DNA from: Chromatiales bacterium
Lineage (GTDB): Bacteria > Pseudomonadota > Gammaproteobacteria > Steroidobacterales > GCA-2729495
Reading direction: 5' to 3'
Assembly: GCA_002688175.1 (NCBI GenBank)
Contig: NZCC01000081.1
Span: 1-64,000 of the forward strand
Length of the DNA stretch: 64,000 nt
A program made the translations under genes and the position numbers. This document shows, piece after piece, positions 35,135-43,573 of this stretch. Numbering within the stretch: position 1 is the first letter of the stretch; every line of letters starts with the position of its first letter. Below the pieces are notes generated by a model. That model was given only the letters and a program-made list of their open reading frames with translations, did no database searches and was not told the origin of the DNA.

Positions 35135-36223
35135 TCAGGGCTCATTTAATGCCTTCAAGGATTTACACGCCTGCTGTAAACGTGCGCCGTAGATACCGCG
35201 TTGCTGAACAATCTGATGGGTGCGCATACCACCCTCCACATTGATTTCCAGGATGACGGGACCACGGTCAGTCAGCGCGATATCCCAGTGCTGCAACCGC
35301 AGGTTCGGGAATAACTTAGCGGCTTCGAGGCATAGCGCACGGGCTTCCTGCCAATCCGGCAGGCTCAGGCCGTTGAAGGTACTGCCGGTATCCGGATGTC
35401 GATCGAGCGGAATTATTTTCCAGCCGATACCGCGCACAATTCGTTGCAGATGCCCGTTGGCGAGTTCGATGTCGGCAATAATGTTGCCGCTGCGTCCGCA
35501 GTCGAAGTTATCGGTGATATTGGTGCCGGTCGGCACGCGCCATACAGCACTGAGAATTTCAGGACCCGTCGGTGTCATGGTAATAATAATTCGCATGCTG
35601 GTCAGACGGGGGCCGCAAATTGTCTCGAGATCAGGTGAGGTGTTCAGTAATTCCTGGAACAGGATGCCATTTTTTCTTGACGGGTCGAGCCGGGCAATGA
35701 AATCAGTCATTCCAAGCCGTTCTCCCGAGCCAAGAATCAATTCATCTTTGATCAGATCCTGCAACGCATAGGTCTGCTTGCCATGTGCCCCGCGTACGGG
35801 TTTGACGAATAAAGGGTAGTGATCGGTATTGCACAGGAACATGGCGACCCTGTCGGGATCGTTCAGTATTGCCGGGCCGCGTATTCCCGGGTCTGCCTCA
35901 CAATAGATTCCGGTAATTTTTGCCTGTGGCAGGCCGTGCTTGGCCAGCAGGGTATGGCAGACCAGTTTGTTATTAGCCGGGTCGCGAGCATCCTGTGCGT
36001 TGGCCAACCGATCCAGCTGTATCTCGCGGCGCCAGCCGACAAAGCGACTCTTTTCTTCCGGTGAGTAACGATCGAGAAAAACCTGGAAGAAGAAATATTC
36101 CCATGGGTCGAGTTTGGAAGAGCCATAACGCAGGCTGACAGCTTGCCAGAACTGACGCCAAAGACTTATATCGAACTCTCTGCGGGTGCGCAGCGCCTCG
36201 GCGATGAGCAGCGAAATAGACAT
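35135..36223 (-). CDS. Sugar-transfer-associated ATP-grasp protein
   Basis: This 362-residue protein resembles the ATPgrasp_ST family. The N-terminal helical part (EYFFFQVFLDRYSPEEKSRF) leads into LLAKHGLP, the ATP-grasp Lys segment YPLFVKPVRGAHGKQTYAL, an acidic FQELLNTSPDL and the C-terminal metal-binding HWDIALTDRGPVILEINVEGG. The fold joins a carboxylate to an amine or thiol using ATP; this subfamily is often near polysaccharide genes, though none is here. Substrates unknown. It is on the same strand as the SDR upstream, 42 bp apart. Confidence 0.83.
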   Translation of the reverse strand: MSISLLIAEALRTRREFDISLWRQFWQAVSLRYGSSKLDPWEYFFFQVFLDRYSPEEKSRFVGWRREIQLDRLANAQDARDPANNKLVCHTLLAKHGLPQAKITGIYCEADPGIRGPAILNDPDRVAMFLCNTDHYPLFVKPVRGAHGKQTYALQDLIKDELILGSGERLGMTDFIARLDPSRKNGILFQELLNTSPDLETICGPRLTSMRIIITMTPTGPEILSAVWRVPTGTNITDNFDCGRSGNIIADIELANGHLQRIVRGIGWKIIPLDRHPDTGSTFNGLSLPDWQEARALCLEAAKLFPNLRLQHWDIALTDRGPVILEINVEGGMRTHQIVQQRGIYGARLQQACKSLKALNEP

Positions 36224-36265
36224 GCGACGATATTCTGGTTGCCGATATTTTGAACGAGCAGCGGG

Positions 36266-37297
36266 TCAGACTTCAATAGTCGAGACCCGATGGCCTGCCG
36301 TCAGTTGTTCCGAAATCTTCCAGAGCCTGGCGGCCATTTCCATATCTTCGGTATGTCCGCCCGGGCGATGCGGGTTGCAGTGGTTAAAGAAGTAGCCGCT
36401 GGTTCCGGATAAGGACGGGTTGGTTGCAACGTAACAGGTTGTTGCGGCGCCTTGCGGGATTGTTTTCGTAAAGGGTTTGCCGAGATTTTCGAGTACCCAG
36501 ACTTTCCATTTTGGCATGTGGCGACCAAGATTTGTCGGGATCACGCCGGGGCGCAGTGCATTGGCGGTGGCATTGGTATTACGCAATCGTTGGGCCAGTT
36601 CAAGGGTAAATAATACGTTGGCAAGCTTTGACTGACCGTAGGCTTTACCCGGTTCGTAATTGCGTTCACCTGACAGATTGTCAAACTCGATACCCTGTTC
36701 GGGCGCCTGGCGAATCGCAGCGCCGCTGCTGACGTTGACGATACGGCCCTGGGGTGCGTTGCTGAGGTGGGTAAGCAAGTGGTTAATAAGTACGAAGTGG
36801 CCAAGATGGTTAACGAAAAATTGTTTCTCGATGCCATTAACCTGTTCGAGCGTTTGCAGCTCCATGATGCCGGCATTGCAGATCAGCATGTCTAGCGAGG
36901 GTGTTTGTGCAGCAATAAAACTGGCGGCAGCAACGACTGAGTCGAGATCGGTCAGTTCGATGACGACCGGTGTTGTGTGCCCGGCGATGCTGTTGCAGGC
37001 GTCCGTGGCCTTGGTGAGGGTGCGACCCGAGCCAAACACGTGAGCTCCGCGTAATGCCAGCACCCGCATTGTCTCGTAGCCGATTCCGGAGTTGCAGCCG
37101 GTCACGAGTGCGGTCCTGCCGGTCAGGTCGATGCCCGCGGTGACTTCCTCGGCAGTTGATTCGGAGCCGAACGGGCTGATCGGCACATCCGGCGGTAACG
37201 GCAGTTCATCACTAGATCCGCAACTACTTATATAAGGGGCGACGGCGACAGCCGGGGCAGCCTGTAACAGGCGACGGCGCTGGAGGGAAAAAGTCAT
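36266..37297 (-). CDS. Short-chain dehydrogenase, paralogue of the 16.6-kb SDR
   Basis: This 343-residue SDR starts at ATG 37297. The N-terminus (SLQRRRLLQAAPAVAVAPYISSCGS) looks like a TAT or lipoprotein signal, with Cys near residue 25. It has TGCNSGIG, ICNAGIM, Ser in VNVSSG and YGQSK. It shares long identical blocks with the protein at 16600-17598, including QVNGIEKQFFVNHLGH, and the same exported layout, so the two are paralogues. It is divergent from the tandem ferrochelatase-like genes, with a TetR-type palindrome between them. Substrate unknown. Confidence 0.85.
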   Translation of the reverse strand: MTFSLQRRRLLQAAPAVAVAPYISSCGSSDELPLPPDVPISPFGSESTAEEVTAGIDLTGRTALVTGCNSGIGYETMRVLALRGAHVFGSGRTLTKATDACNSIAGHTTPVVIELTDLDSVVAAASFIAAQTPSLDMLICNAGIMELQTLEQVNGIEKQFFVNHLGHFVLINHLLTHLSNAPQGRIVNVSSGAAIRQAPEQGIEFDNLSGERNYEPGKAYGQSKLANVLFTLELAQRLRNTNATANALRPGVIPTNLGRHMPKWKVWVLENLGKPFTKTIPQGAATTCYVATNPSLSGTSGYFFNHCNPHRPGGHTEDMEMAARLWKISEQLTAGHRVSTIEV

Positions 37298-37411
37298 AGC
37301 GGTACTGTAGCAAAGAACCGGAATGGTGGGGGTCGTGCCGTCAGCCATGTTCCTGCGATCCATGCCACTGCATGACATACTGGCGAGATGGAGCAAAGTG
37401 GCATAGAATAA

Positions 37412-37440
37412 TTGACCGACCGGTCACAAAAATGTAAAAC
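37412..37440 (+). promoter_or_regulatory. Promoter overlapped by a TetR-type operator
   Basis: A perfect inverted repeat TGACCG-AC-CGGTCA (37413-37426) overlaps a -35 box TTGACC (37412-37417). After a 17-bp spacer follows a -10 box TAAAAC (37435-37440, 4 of 6). The tandem ferrochelatase-like genes start 28 bp later with AGGAG upstream of ATG 37468. The layout is typical for TetR-family repression; no TetR gene is in the window. Confidence 0.65.
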
Positions 37441-37467
37441 GAGCCCGGTAATCGCTAGGAGAAATTA

Positions 37468-39042
37468 ATGAAAAAGTTTCTGATCACCATTCTGGTATTG
37501 ATTGTTGCAGTGGTTGCCGGTGGCTACGGCACGTTCAAGTATAAGAATCGTGAGCATGGCCCGGATATCTATGCGATGTACAAGACGCAGGACACTGTTC
37601 CGCAGGGCAAGACCGGCATTTTCATGATCGGCCTGTCGACAACTGAAGATTTCGATCCGACCTGGTGGCACAACATTTTTGATCATATTGCCCACGTGCG
37701 AATTCCGTGGCCATTCAGGATTGCGGCCCTGTCCGACACGGGTGTCGCGTTGATGGATCCCAATCGCGATTATTCGACTGAGGAATTTGTCCCGACCAAG
37801 CTTGTCGATCGCTTCGGCTCTGATCGCGACATGAATGCAACGCCTTATATTGAGCACTATCGCGAGGGGCACGAACAGGGGCTCGTCAAGTGGGTTCCGC
37901 CGCAGGAATCGATACATCTGGATACCGGGTACTTCGTTTACACGGGTCGTCAGGACGGCATTCCGACAACCGCCGGCAAGACGATCAGTTATGCGCGCCT
38001 GTGGTACTGGGGTCGTGGCATCGAAGGGCAAAAGATTCCGGCCGAGCGCCAGCAACATGCCGTCAATGACTATGCGGTAGCGAGGCTGGCAGAAAAATAT
38101 CCGGATGTGGCGTTTGATCATGCAGACACGATGAAGCCCTGGTTGTGGCGCAAGAAGATCTTCGACATGCTTGACAGTGGTATCGAGACATTCGTGCTGG
38201 CATCGCACATGGTCGTGTATTCGGGTTATGAGGATTTCAATAACGGCTTCAGGCACAGCATTGAGTATGTAGAAGAGTGGGAGAAACTGAACGGCCGCGA
38301 TATCAAGGTCGTCATGGCGCCGCCACTCGGGCACTTCAAGCCGATTCGTGACGGTTACCTGCTGATGCTCAAGGACAAGCTCGACACGTTACCAAAGGGT
38401 GTCAGCGTCAAGATGGTCTGGTCCGTGCATGGCATGCCGTGGCGGGAGTTTCCGAACGAACCCTGGCTGGAGATGGCGCCGGCCTATCGTGATGTACTGG
38501 TTGAGGAGTCGAAAGAACTGTTGTCTCAATATGATTTCAGTCGCTTCGAAGTTGTCGTCAGTCAGGATCACTTTGCAGATCACTACTGGGTTCCGGACCA
38601 TCTGTCTCTGGCGACGAATACCGCCTATATGGATGGGGTAAAGGACGACTATGATCATGTTATGAATCTGCCGATCGAGTTCTATAACGAAAATACCGAT
38701 ACGCTGTTCTATCATGCCATGGTGAACTATGAGAATTTCCCCGGCTATTCGGTCTACAACCAGATCAAGTATCCGCCATCACTGTGGGAACAGCCGTACA
38801 CGAAGCATTTCGAGATCGACGGTACACAGATCGATTACCTGGGGGTTCCGGTTGGGCCTCGCTATTCACCATACATCGGACAGGCAATGTTTGATTCGTG
38901 GGATGCGATCCTGTCACAACGTGGCGGGCGTGTAGCAACAAACTGGAAACAGCCCGGCAGGGGTAGCGAGGATCGTGTAATGCGCGATCTTCGCTATTTG
39001 TCGGCATATAAACAACTAAGAAACCAGAGACGACAGGTATGA
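37468..39042 (+). CDS. Membrane-anchored ferrochelatase-like protein, first tandem copy
   Basis: This 524-residue protein has one N-terminal transmembrane helix (about 4-22) followed by a large soluble domain. GKTGIFMIGLSTTEDF begins it, as in chelatase-fold proteins. The segment MVWSVHGMPW (H321) fits the ferrochelatase signature with its catalytic His, and is followed after about 45 residues by SQDHFADH. Other blocks shared with the next gene are YEDFN, LGHF and ENTDTLFYH. Class II chelatases are normally cytosolic and about 320 residues, so this is a divergent, longer and anchored relative. The metal or substrate is unknown. The gene has an AGGAG site and a 4-bp ATGA overlap with its paralogue. 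Confidence 0.65.
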   Translation: MKKFLITILVLIVAVVAGGYGTFKYKNREHGPDIYAMYKTQDTVPQGKTGIFMIGLSTTEDFDPTWWHNIFDHIAHVRIPWPFRIAALSDTGVALMDPNRDYSTEEFVPTKLVDRFGSDRDMNATPYIEHYREGHEQGLVKWVPPQESIHLDTGYFVYTGRQDGIPTTAGKTISYARLWYWGRGIEGQKIPAERQQHAVNDYAVARLAEKYPDVAFDHADTMKPWLWRKKIFDMLDSGIETFVLASHMVVYSGYEDFNNGFRHSIEYVEEWEKLNGRDIKVVMAPPLGHFKPIRDGYLLMLKDKLDTLPKGVSVKMVWSVHGMPWREFPNEPWLEMAPAYRDVLVEESKELLSQYDFSRFEVVVSQDHFADHYWVPDHLSLATNTAYMDGVKDDYDHVMNLPIEFYNENTDTLFYHAMVNYENFPGYSVYNQIKYPPSLWEQPYTKHFEIDGTQIDYLGVPVGPRYSPYIGQAMFDSWDAILSQRGGRVATNWKQPGRGSEDRVMRDLRYLSAYKQLRNQRRQV

Positions 39043-40514
39043 AGCTATTACTGAAGATTGTTCTTGGCGTGGTGGTCGTAATTGCTGCCGTAGTCGGTTA
39101 CGCAATGTCACAAAACCAGCCGCCGCAACTGGCCAAGCCGGACTACTACGAATACTACATAAATCAGGATACAAAACCTGAAGGCAAGATCGGTATTTTC
39201 GTATCCCATCTCGTCATGCCGGAGGATTATCGTGAAGAAGATTTCTACACGATGGCCGGCAAATCATTGCAGTATATTCCGTGGCCCATTCGTGATCTCG
39301 TGCAGGCGGATAAGGGTGTTGTGCTGCTCGACCGGGACAAGTTCTATGAATTCGAGGAGTTCACGCCGACCGACCTCGTCGACTCCAACGGCAGCAGTAC
39401 TGATATTGACGGTGTGCCTTATATAGACAAGTACCATGCAGGTGAAATCAAGTGGGTACCGCCGGGCAATACGCATCTGAGTCATGGCACGTTCCTGTAC
39501 GAGGGCCGCAAGGGCGGTGCGATGCCGTCGGCACAGAAACTGGCGGTCAAGGCGAGGAACTACTACTACGCAGAGGGCAAGGGCTTTCACGATGGTCGCG
39601 TACCGCATGAAGCCGGCAATCGATACCTCGTCCACAATGCGATGCAGAAGCTCGAGCGAAAATACGGTGATATTCCCTGGGCATGGGTTACGGCCGACAA
39701 TCCCACCATGGCGCGTAAAGCGTTTTTTGATCTTCTCGGCCAGGGAATCGATACGCTGGTTCTGGCCGCGCCCCGTCCGATCTATTCTCACCACGAGGAA
39801 TTCAACGGTAGCATCAAGCATGCGATGCACTACCTGCACGAGTGGCAGGAAGAGAACGGGCACAAGGAGATCAAGGTGATCATCTCGCCCGAGCTGTCTC
39901 ATTTCGATGTGATGTATGAAACCCATCCGCCGATCATTCGTGCCAATCTGGATGAGATCCCGGCCGGTTCGTCGGTCAAGCTCGTCATGTCGGTGCACGG
40001 TATGCCGTGGGACAACGTTCCCCACGAGGGCTGGATTAAATTGGCGCCCCGTTACGTCGACCGGTCGATGGCGGAGGCGCGCAAGATTATCGAAGAATAC
40101 GATTTCAGTCGTATCGAGGTCGTGCAGTCGCAGGATCACTTTGCCGATCCGCATAACAACCCGAATGGCACCTACCTGTCGACGAACAAGGCATTCTGGG
40201 ACGGTATCAAGGCAGATTACGATTACATCCTGAATGTGCCGCTTGAGTTCTTCTTCGAGAACACCGACACGATGTTCTATCACGATATGGCGAACTTCGA
40301 GTTTTTCGATGGCTATGACGTTTACCGGACCGTCGAATACACGGACTGGACCAGGCCGTACCGTAGAACCATGGTGCAGGATGGTACAACTGTCATCTAT
40401 GGGGGCGTCCCCGCAGAGCAGTATGCCGGGCCGATTATCGATGCATTTTTTATGTCACTTGATTCGATCGTCTCGCAGGGCATGACAGCCAGGCAAGCAT
40501 CGACGGTTCAGTAA
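39039..40514 (+). CDS. Membrane-anchored ferrochelatase-like protein, second tandem copy
   Basis: This 491-residue paralogue of the preceding gene has the same plan. TM helix residues are about 3-21, then GKIGIFVSHLVMPEDY, SHHEEFN, LSHF and VMSVHGMPW (H320, one position from the His in copy 1), followed by SQDHFADP and ENTDTMFYH. The two differ in most other positions, so the duplication is old and both are maintained, possibly as a heterodimer. Start and previous stop overlap (ATGA), giving strict coupling. The gene converges on DUF3179 with 18 bp between stops. Chelatase activity is an inference from the signature only. Confidence 0.65.
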   Translation: MKLLLKIVLGVVVVIAAVVGYAMSQNQPPQLAKPDYYEYYINQDTKPEGKIGIFVSHLVMPEDYREEDFYTMAGKSLQYIPWPIRDLVQADKGVVLLDRDKFYEFEEFTPTDLVDSNGSSTDIDGVPYIDKYHAGEIKWVPPGNTHLSHGTFLYEGRKGGAMPSAQKLAVKARNYYYAEGKGFHDGRVPHEAGNRYLVHNAMQKLERKYGDIPWAWVTADNPTMARKAFFDLLGQGIDTLVLAAPRPIYSHHEEFNGSIKHAMHYLHEWQEENGHKEIKVIISPELSHFDVMYETHPPIIRANLDEIPAGSSVKLVMSVHGMPWDNVPHEGWIKLAPRYVDRSMAEARKIIEEYDFSRIEVVQSQDHFADPHNNPNGTYLSTNKAFWDGIKADYDYILNVPLEFFFENTDTMFYHDMANFEFFDGYDVYRTVEYTDWTRPYRRTMVQDGTTVIYGGVPAEQYAGPIIDAFFMSLDSIVSQGMTARQASTVQ

Positions 40515-40532
40515 TGTTGCCGGCTGTTTCTG

Positions 40533-41465
40533 TTACGGCTGCCAGATGCTGGTGTCCGGGTGAAATGCAGCCCATGCGAACCAGTATGCAGTGAACGACG
40601 GAATTTCATCGCCCTGGGTATTCAAGATGCGGGCAGCATAGGTGGTCTGGTCATATTCGACTGTGAGTTCATGGCCGGCCACGTGATCGGTTAGTACCTG
40701 CTGACCACTTGGTAGTTCGATAAAGGGCCAGGCATGCGGCTGACCGTCGATCACCGTGCCCAAGATGACTGATTTGGCCGGATAACGTTTATCGCGTCGC
40801 GTGACGGGGAACCAGATGCGCTTGCTGTCCGCGTAACCAAGATACGGGTCGACGGTATAGTTGCGGCTTATCGGTCGCGGCACGGCAAGGATGCTGGTAT
40901 CCGGATGACGTCGCCGCCAGTCGGCCCAGGTGGTGTGGAGGACCGGTACCGGATCGAGGGTCTGACCTTTGGATGGACCGCTTATGGCCTTGCCGAGAAT
41001 TTGTGACCATAACGATTCGGTTTCACGGTCATACATAAGTACATCGCTGTTATAGAGTAAACCGGAGACGCCGAAGCTGCGTACCATGTCATCGACCACA
41101 GCAAGGAATGCGATGCCGGTACCGCATAACGGGCAAAACGTGACAGTAACCGGTGTTGAGGCAAATTCATCGTTTACGATCTCGTGGTAGTTCAGAATTT
41201 TGATCGGGTAGGCCCTGGCGATACCTTTGAAGCGTATGCCCAGCACCCGGTCACTGTCCGTGATAATTTCTGCATCAGTTGCAGCAAGAAACTGTGGCGT
41301 GTCGATCGATGGGATGCCGTCACGCGGCGGGCCGCCGCTCTTGATCAGACGGGTTGGAATGAGTGGGTCTTTAATGGTGAACCCATTTATTTTTTTAGCG
41401 GTTGCTGCCGACGTTAACAGTGATAGCGCCAGCAACAGGCTTAGTGATCTTATGGTTGTGGTCAA
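40533..41465 (-). CDS. DUF3179 family secreted protein
   Basis: This 310-residue protein starts at TTG 41465 with a GGGG-containing site 9 bp upstream; no ATG is available before the signal peptide (residues 1-23, ending ATA). DUF3179 landmarks are RAYPIKILNYHEIVND, VTVTFCPLCGTGIAF (a CPLC pair), SGLLYNSDVLMYDRETESLWSQ and FAWAAFHPDTSIW. The family is exported and widespread in marine bacteria and archaea, and has no established function. The CxxC suggests metal binding or redox activity. It lies convergent to the chelatase-like pair. Confidence 0.87.
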   Translation of the reverse strand: MTTTIRSLSLLLALSLLTSAATAKKINGFTIKDPLIPTRLIKSGGPPRDGIPSIDTPQFLAATDAEIITDSDRVLGIRFKGIARAYPIKILNYHEIVNDEFASTPVTVTFCPLCGTGIAFLAVVDDMVRSFGVSGLLYNSDVLMYDRETESLWSQILGKAISGPSKGQTLDPVPVLHTTWADWRRRHPDTSILAVPRPISRNYTVDPYLGYADSKRIWFPVTRRDKRYPAKSVILGTVIDGQPHAWPFIELPSGQQVLTDHVAGHELTVEYDQTTYAARILNTQGDEIPSFTAYWFAWAAFHPDTSIWQP

Positions 41466-41752
41466 AGGTTTATCCCCTGGTGATTATCTGGTCTGACCGT
41501 ATTACCCTGCTAAAGTTCGTTGGGAAGAAGGGGTGTTGGTGGAAGATGTGGCATCAACCAACATATGCTGCTCTGCAAATCCGCCGCTCAGACCAGTAAC
41601 TTTTGAATTCCGGGTTTATTGATTGCTTTTACGCAAGGAGCAGACCGTTGAAACACACCTTTTAGGTACTGCTAAAGGTCGCTTTTCGGCCACAAGCAAT
41701 TATTTGTGATTCCCACTGTCTTTTTGTCCGGGGAGAAACTAACCCGGTTTAC

Positions 41753-41884
41753 TTATTGATCCTGCTTGGGCGAGTCTTTTTCATTCCCGACTTGTTTTAT
41801 TGACTTAAGCACAAAGACGATGACCACCAGGACAAACAAGCCTGCTAATGAAAGTAGAAAAAAAATAACTTCGCCCCAGTTCAT
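41753..41884 (-). CDS. 43-residue single-pass membrane protein
   Basis: A short ORF from ATG 41884 to TAA 41753 has an excellent GGAGG site 6 bp before the start. Residues 1-5 (MNWGE) are followed by one continuous hydrophobic helix (about 6-26, VIFFLLSLAGLFVLVVIVFV) and a charged tail (KSIKQVGNEKDSPKQDQ). The strong ribosome site and helix support expression. No family is recognised; such proteins often modulate a membrane complex. It lies alone between DUF3179 and DUF2165. Confidence 0.6.
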   Translation of the reverse strand: MNWGEVIFFLLSLAGLFVLVVIVFVLKSIKQVGNEKDSPKQDQ

Positions 41885-42330
41885 TTGTTTCCTCCGACCA
41901 AGTTGGGTTATGGGGGATTTAGCCCTGATCAGGCTGATATTCCTATAGGTGAAACACGCATGGGGGGTTACCGGTTAAACTGAAATGGTTACCGAATAAT
42001 ACCATTCCGGCAGGCAGTACTCATCGCCTGTTTCACGTCAAAGCTACCTGTTCCAGTAAGGTTTGCTTTGGGCCAGCTTCAGGTATACAGCTCCAAGGGT
42101 TCGCACCGTCCGCTATGCTCTCCGAATTGCCCCCCCAGACCAGGAATTTGAATTCTCCGGATTGAACGTCTGCTTTGCGCATGCGATTTCAACCGGTCGA
42201 TGCAACACCTAATCTCTAGCAATAGATAGGAGGATGTTGAAGCGTTCTATTTATAAGTAGATAGATGTCGTCTTCCGGTCCAACTCCGGTCACCGCCAAA
42301 TGGGTTCTTGTCGACGTGAAAGTTAATACG
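41885..42330. other. Intergenic region with degenerate repeats
   Basis: These 446 bp contain no gene I can support. A block at 42091-42174 matches another at 42909-42993 at roughly 70% or better. Parts of the same motif (CAGACCAG, TTTGAATTC, then a C/T-rich CGTCTGCTTT-like end) recur at 41585-41635 and 41670-41715. It looks like the decayed intergenic repeats seen in many gammaproteobacterial genomes. Confidence 0.5.
42091..42174. repeat. Degenerate intergenic repeat, copy A
   Basis: Shares CAAGGGTT, GTCCGCTATGC, CAGACCAGGAATTT and a following AATT/ATT-rich segment with copy B at 42909-42993. Confidence 0.6.
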
Positions 42331-42819
42331 TCAATCCTCCAAACTAATCAGGCCAAACAGCAGTAAGCTATAGACTGTCAGTTGGAACGCTCCGTTAAAT
42401 GAACTCGTGCCAATCTCGGTCTGCCACATTTGAAACATCGCGGCCCCGAACGTGCCAAAAAGAAGAAGCCAGACGACGACGCCCGCCCCAAAACCATTTA
42501 GCGCGTGAATCTTGGCCGCGCGGAATTCGGCGCTTGTTCCAGTCCGATATTTCCACATATTCCAGGCACCAAGGGCAGCAAGAGTCCCACAGATAAATTC
42601 GAGAACGAGTACGAGCAGCAGCGCAGCCCAGATTAGAGCGGGCTGAGTTATCGTAGGCATAACCGATTCAGGATAGGCGGCGTGATCAGCTTGACTGAGT
42701 ACGTAAGCGAGCGATGCAAACATGCCGCCGGTAATATTCGCTACATTCTGTACTGCGTATGAGAACACCAAAAGGCTAAAGATGGCAGTGAAGATAATTT
42801 TCCAAACACGAATGTTCAT
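42331..42819 (-). CDS. DUF2165 family membrane protein
   Basis: This 162-residue protein has four membrane helices: about 6-27, 58-80, 105-125 and 140-158. The DUF2165 pattern is recognisable: NITGGMFASLAYVLSQAD after helix 1, ALGAWNMWKYR after helix 2, and AAMFQMWQTEIGTSSFNGAF before the last helix. The function of the family is unknown. ATG 42819 has a GGGGGG...GAG purine stretch upstream. The first loop and the MWQ segment are the most conserved parts of the family. Confidence 0.8.
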   Translation of the reverse strand: MNIRVWKIIFTAIFSLLVFSYAVQNVANITGGMFASLAYVLSQADHAAYPESVMPTITQPALIWAALLLVLVLEFICGTLAALGAWNMWKYRTGTSAEFRAAKIHALNGFGAGVVVWLLLFGTFGAAMFQMWQTEIGTSSFNGAFQLTVYSLLLFGLISLED

Positions 42820-42908
42820 AGATCTCGGCCCCCCGTTTATTTCCATCACATGGGGTAGAGCCTAACCCAGTTGCTCGTAGTCGTGAATGGGTCGGCCGCT
42901 GCCCCCCA

Positions 42909-42993
42909 GCCACAAGGGTTCCAGCTGTCCGCTATGCGCTCCAAACCCGTCCCTCAGACCAGGAATTTCAATTTCCTAGAATTAATGTCTACT
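42909..42993. repeat. Degenerate intergenic repeat, copy B
   Basis: Matches copy A at 42091-42174. Its right end touches the stop codon region of the truncated secreted-protein ORF at 42982, which suggests insertion or recombination at that place. Confidence 0.6.
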
Positions 42994-43218
42994 AACGAGC
43001 GTGGAGCAGACCTCTGAATTGGCGGCGGATTGAACATGTGTATCGTAATCGGCGATGTTCGATGAGGTGGCATCCATCGTCGTTGATGAAACGAATATCA
43101 CATGGTATTTATCTCCCGCATTCAGGCCGGCGGGGGTTATCAGTGCTGCCTGTGCTGTTGCTGCGAATAACGTAAGTACACAAACGCATACGTTGCTTAG
43201 AAAACATAATTTATTCAT
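42982..43218 (-). pseudogene. Truncated secreted protein (PEP-CTERM-type N-terminus)
   Basis: A 78-residue ORF has a signal peptide ending AQA (residue 24), then LITPAGLNAGDKYHVIFVSS and DATSSNIADYDTHVQSAAN. This pattern is the usual mature start of large sortase/exosortase-type (PEP-CTERM or VPLPA-like) surface proteins of 200 residues or more. Here homology stops after SAAN, nine unrelated residues follow, and the frame ends inside repeat copy B. No C-terminal sorting signal is present. It is a 5' fragment, probably not functional. Confidence 0.6.
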
Positions 43219-43573
43219 TTTAAATTTGCCCCCAATATCAAATCGCTTTATGAAGTTATAGATGCGCCATCGGAGCTTATTCCAAGTATCAACTTAACAG
43301 AGAGTTGCTACTTGCACTTAATATTTAACATAAGTGCGAGCAAGATCGAGTAATCAAGTGATTTCACCCGCGACAGCTTCGGACCAATTCCCGCTCGTTC
43401 CGGCGCATAAATCCAAGTGACTGCTTTACGCAGGTTTTCGGAGCCTCAGTTGTGACCGAATCCGACATTGATGATCTGATCATTTATCGACAAATGCGAC
43501 CAATCTTGATGGTGTGCTGCTTTAGGAAATCAGGAGTGCAGTCAAGGATGGTTAGGTGATACTGAACGGTTGA
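43219..43573. other. Intergenic region downstream of recQ
   Basis: These 355 bp are AT-richer than the surroundings and hold no ORF of note and no clear hairpin with a T-run. They include the leftward promoter region of the truncated secreted-protein ORF. Confidence 0.35.

Noticed and set aside
39264-40283. Leftward 339-residue frame inside the second chelatase-like gene
   Set aside because: Antisense shadow; the sense frame matches its paralogue, has an RBS-coupled start and a TM helix.
41766-41948. Rightward 60-residue frame near 41.8 kb
   Set aside because: It is antisense to the 43-residue membrane protein, which has the good RBS and helix.
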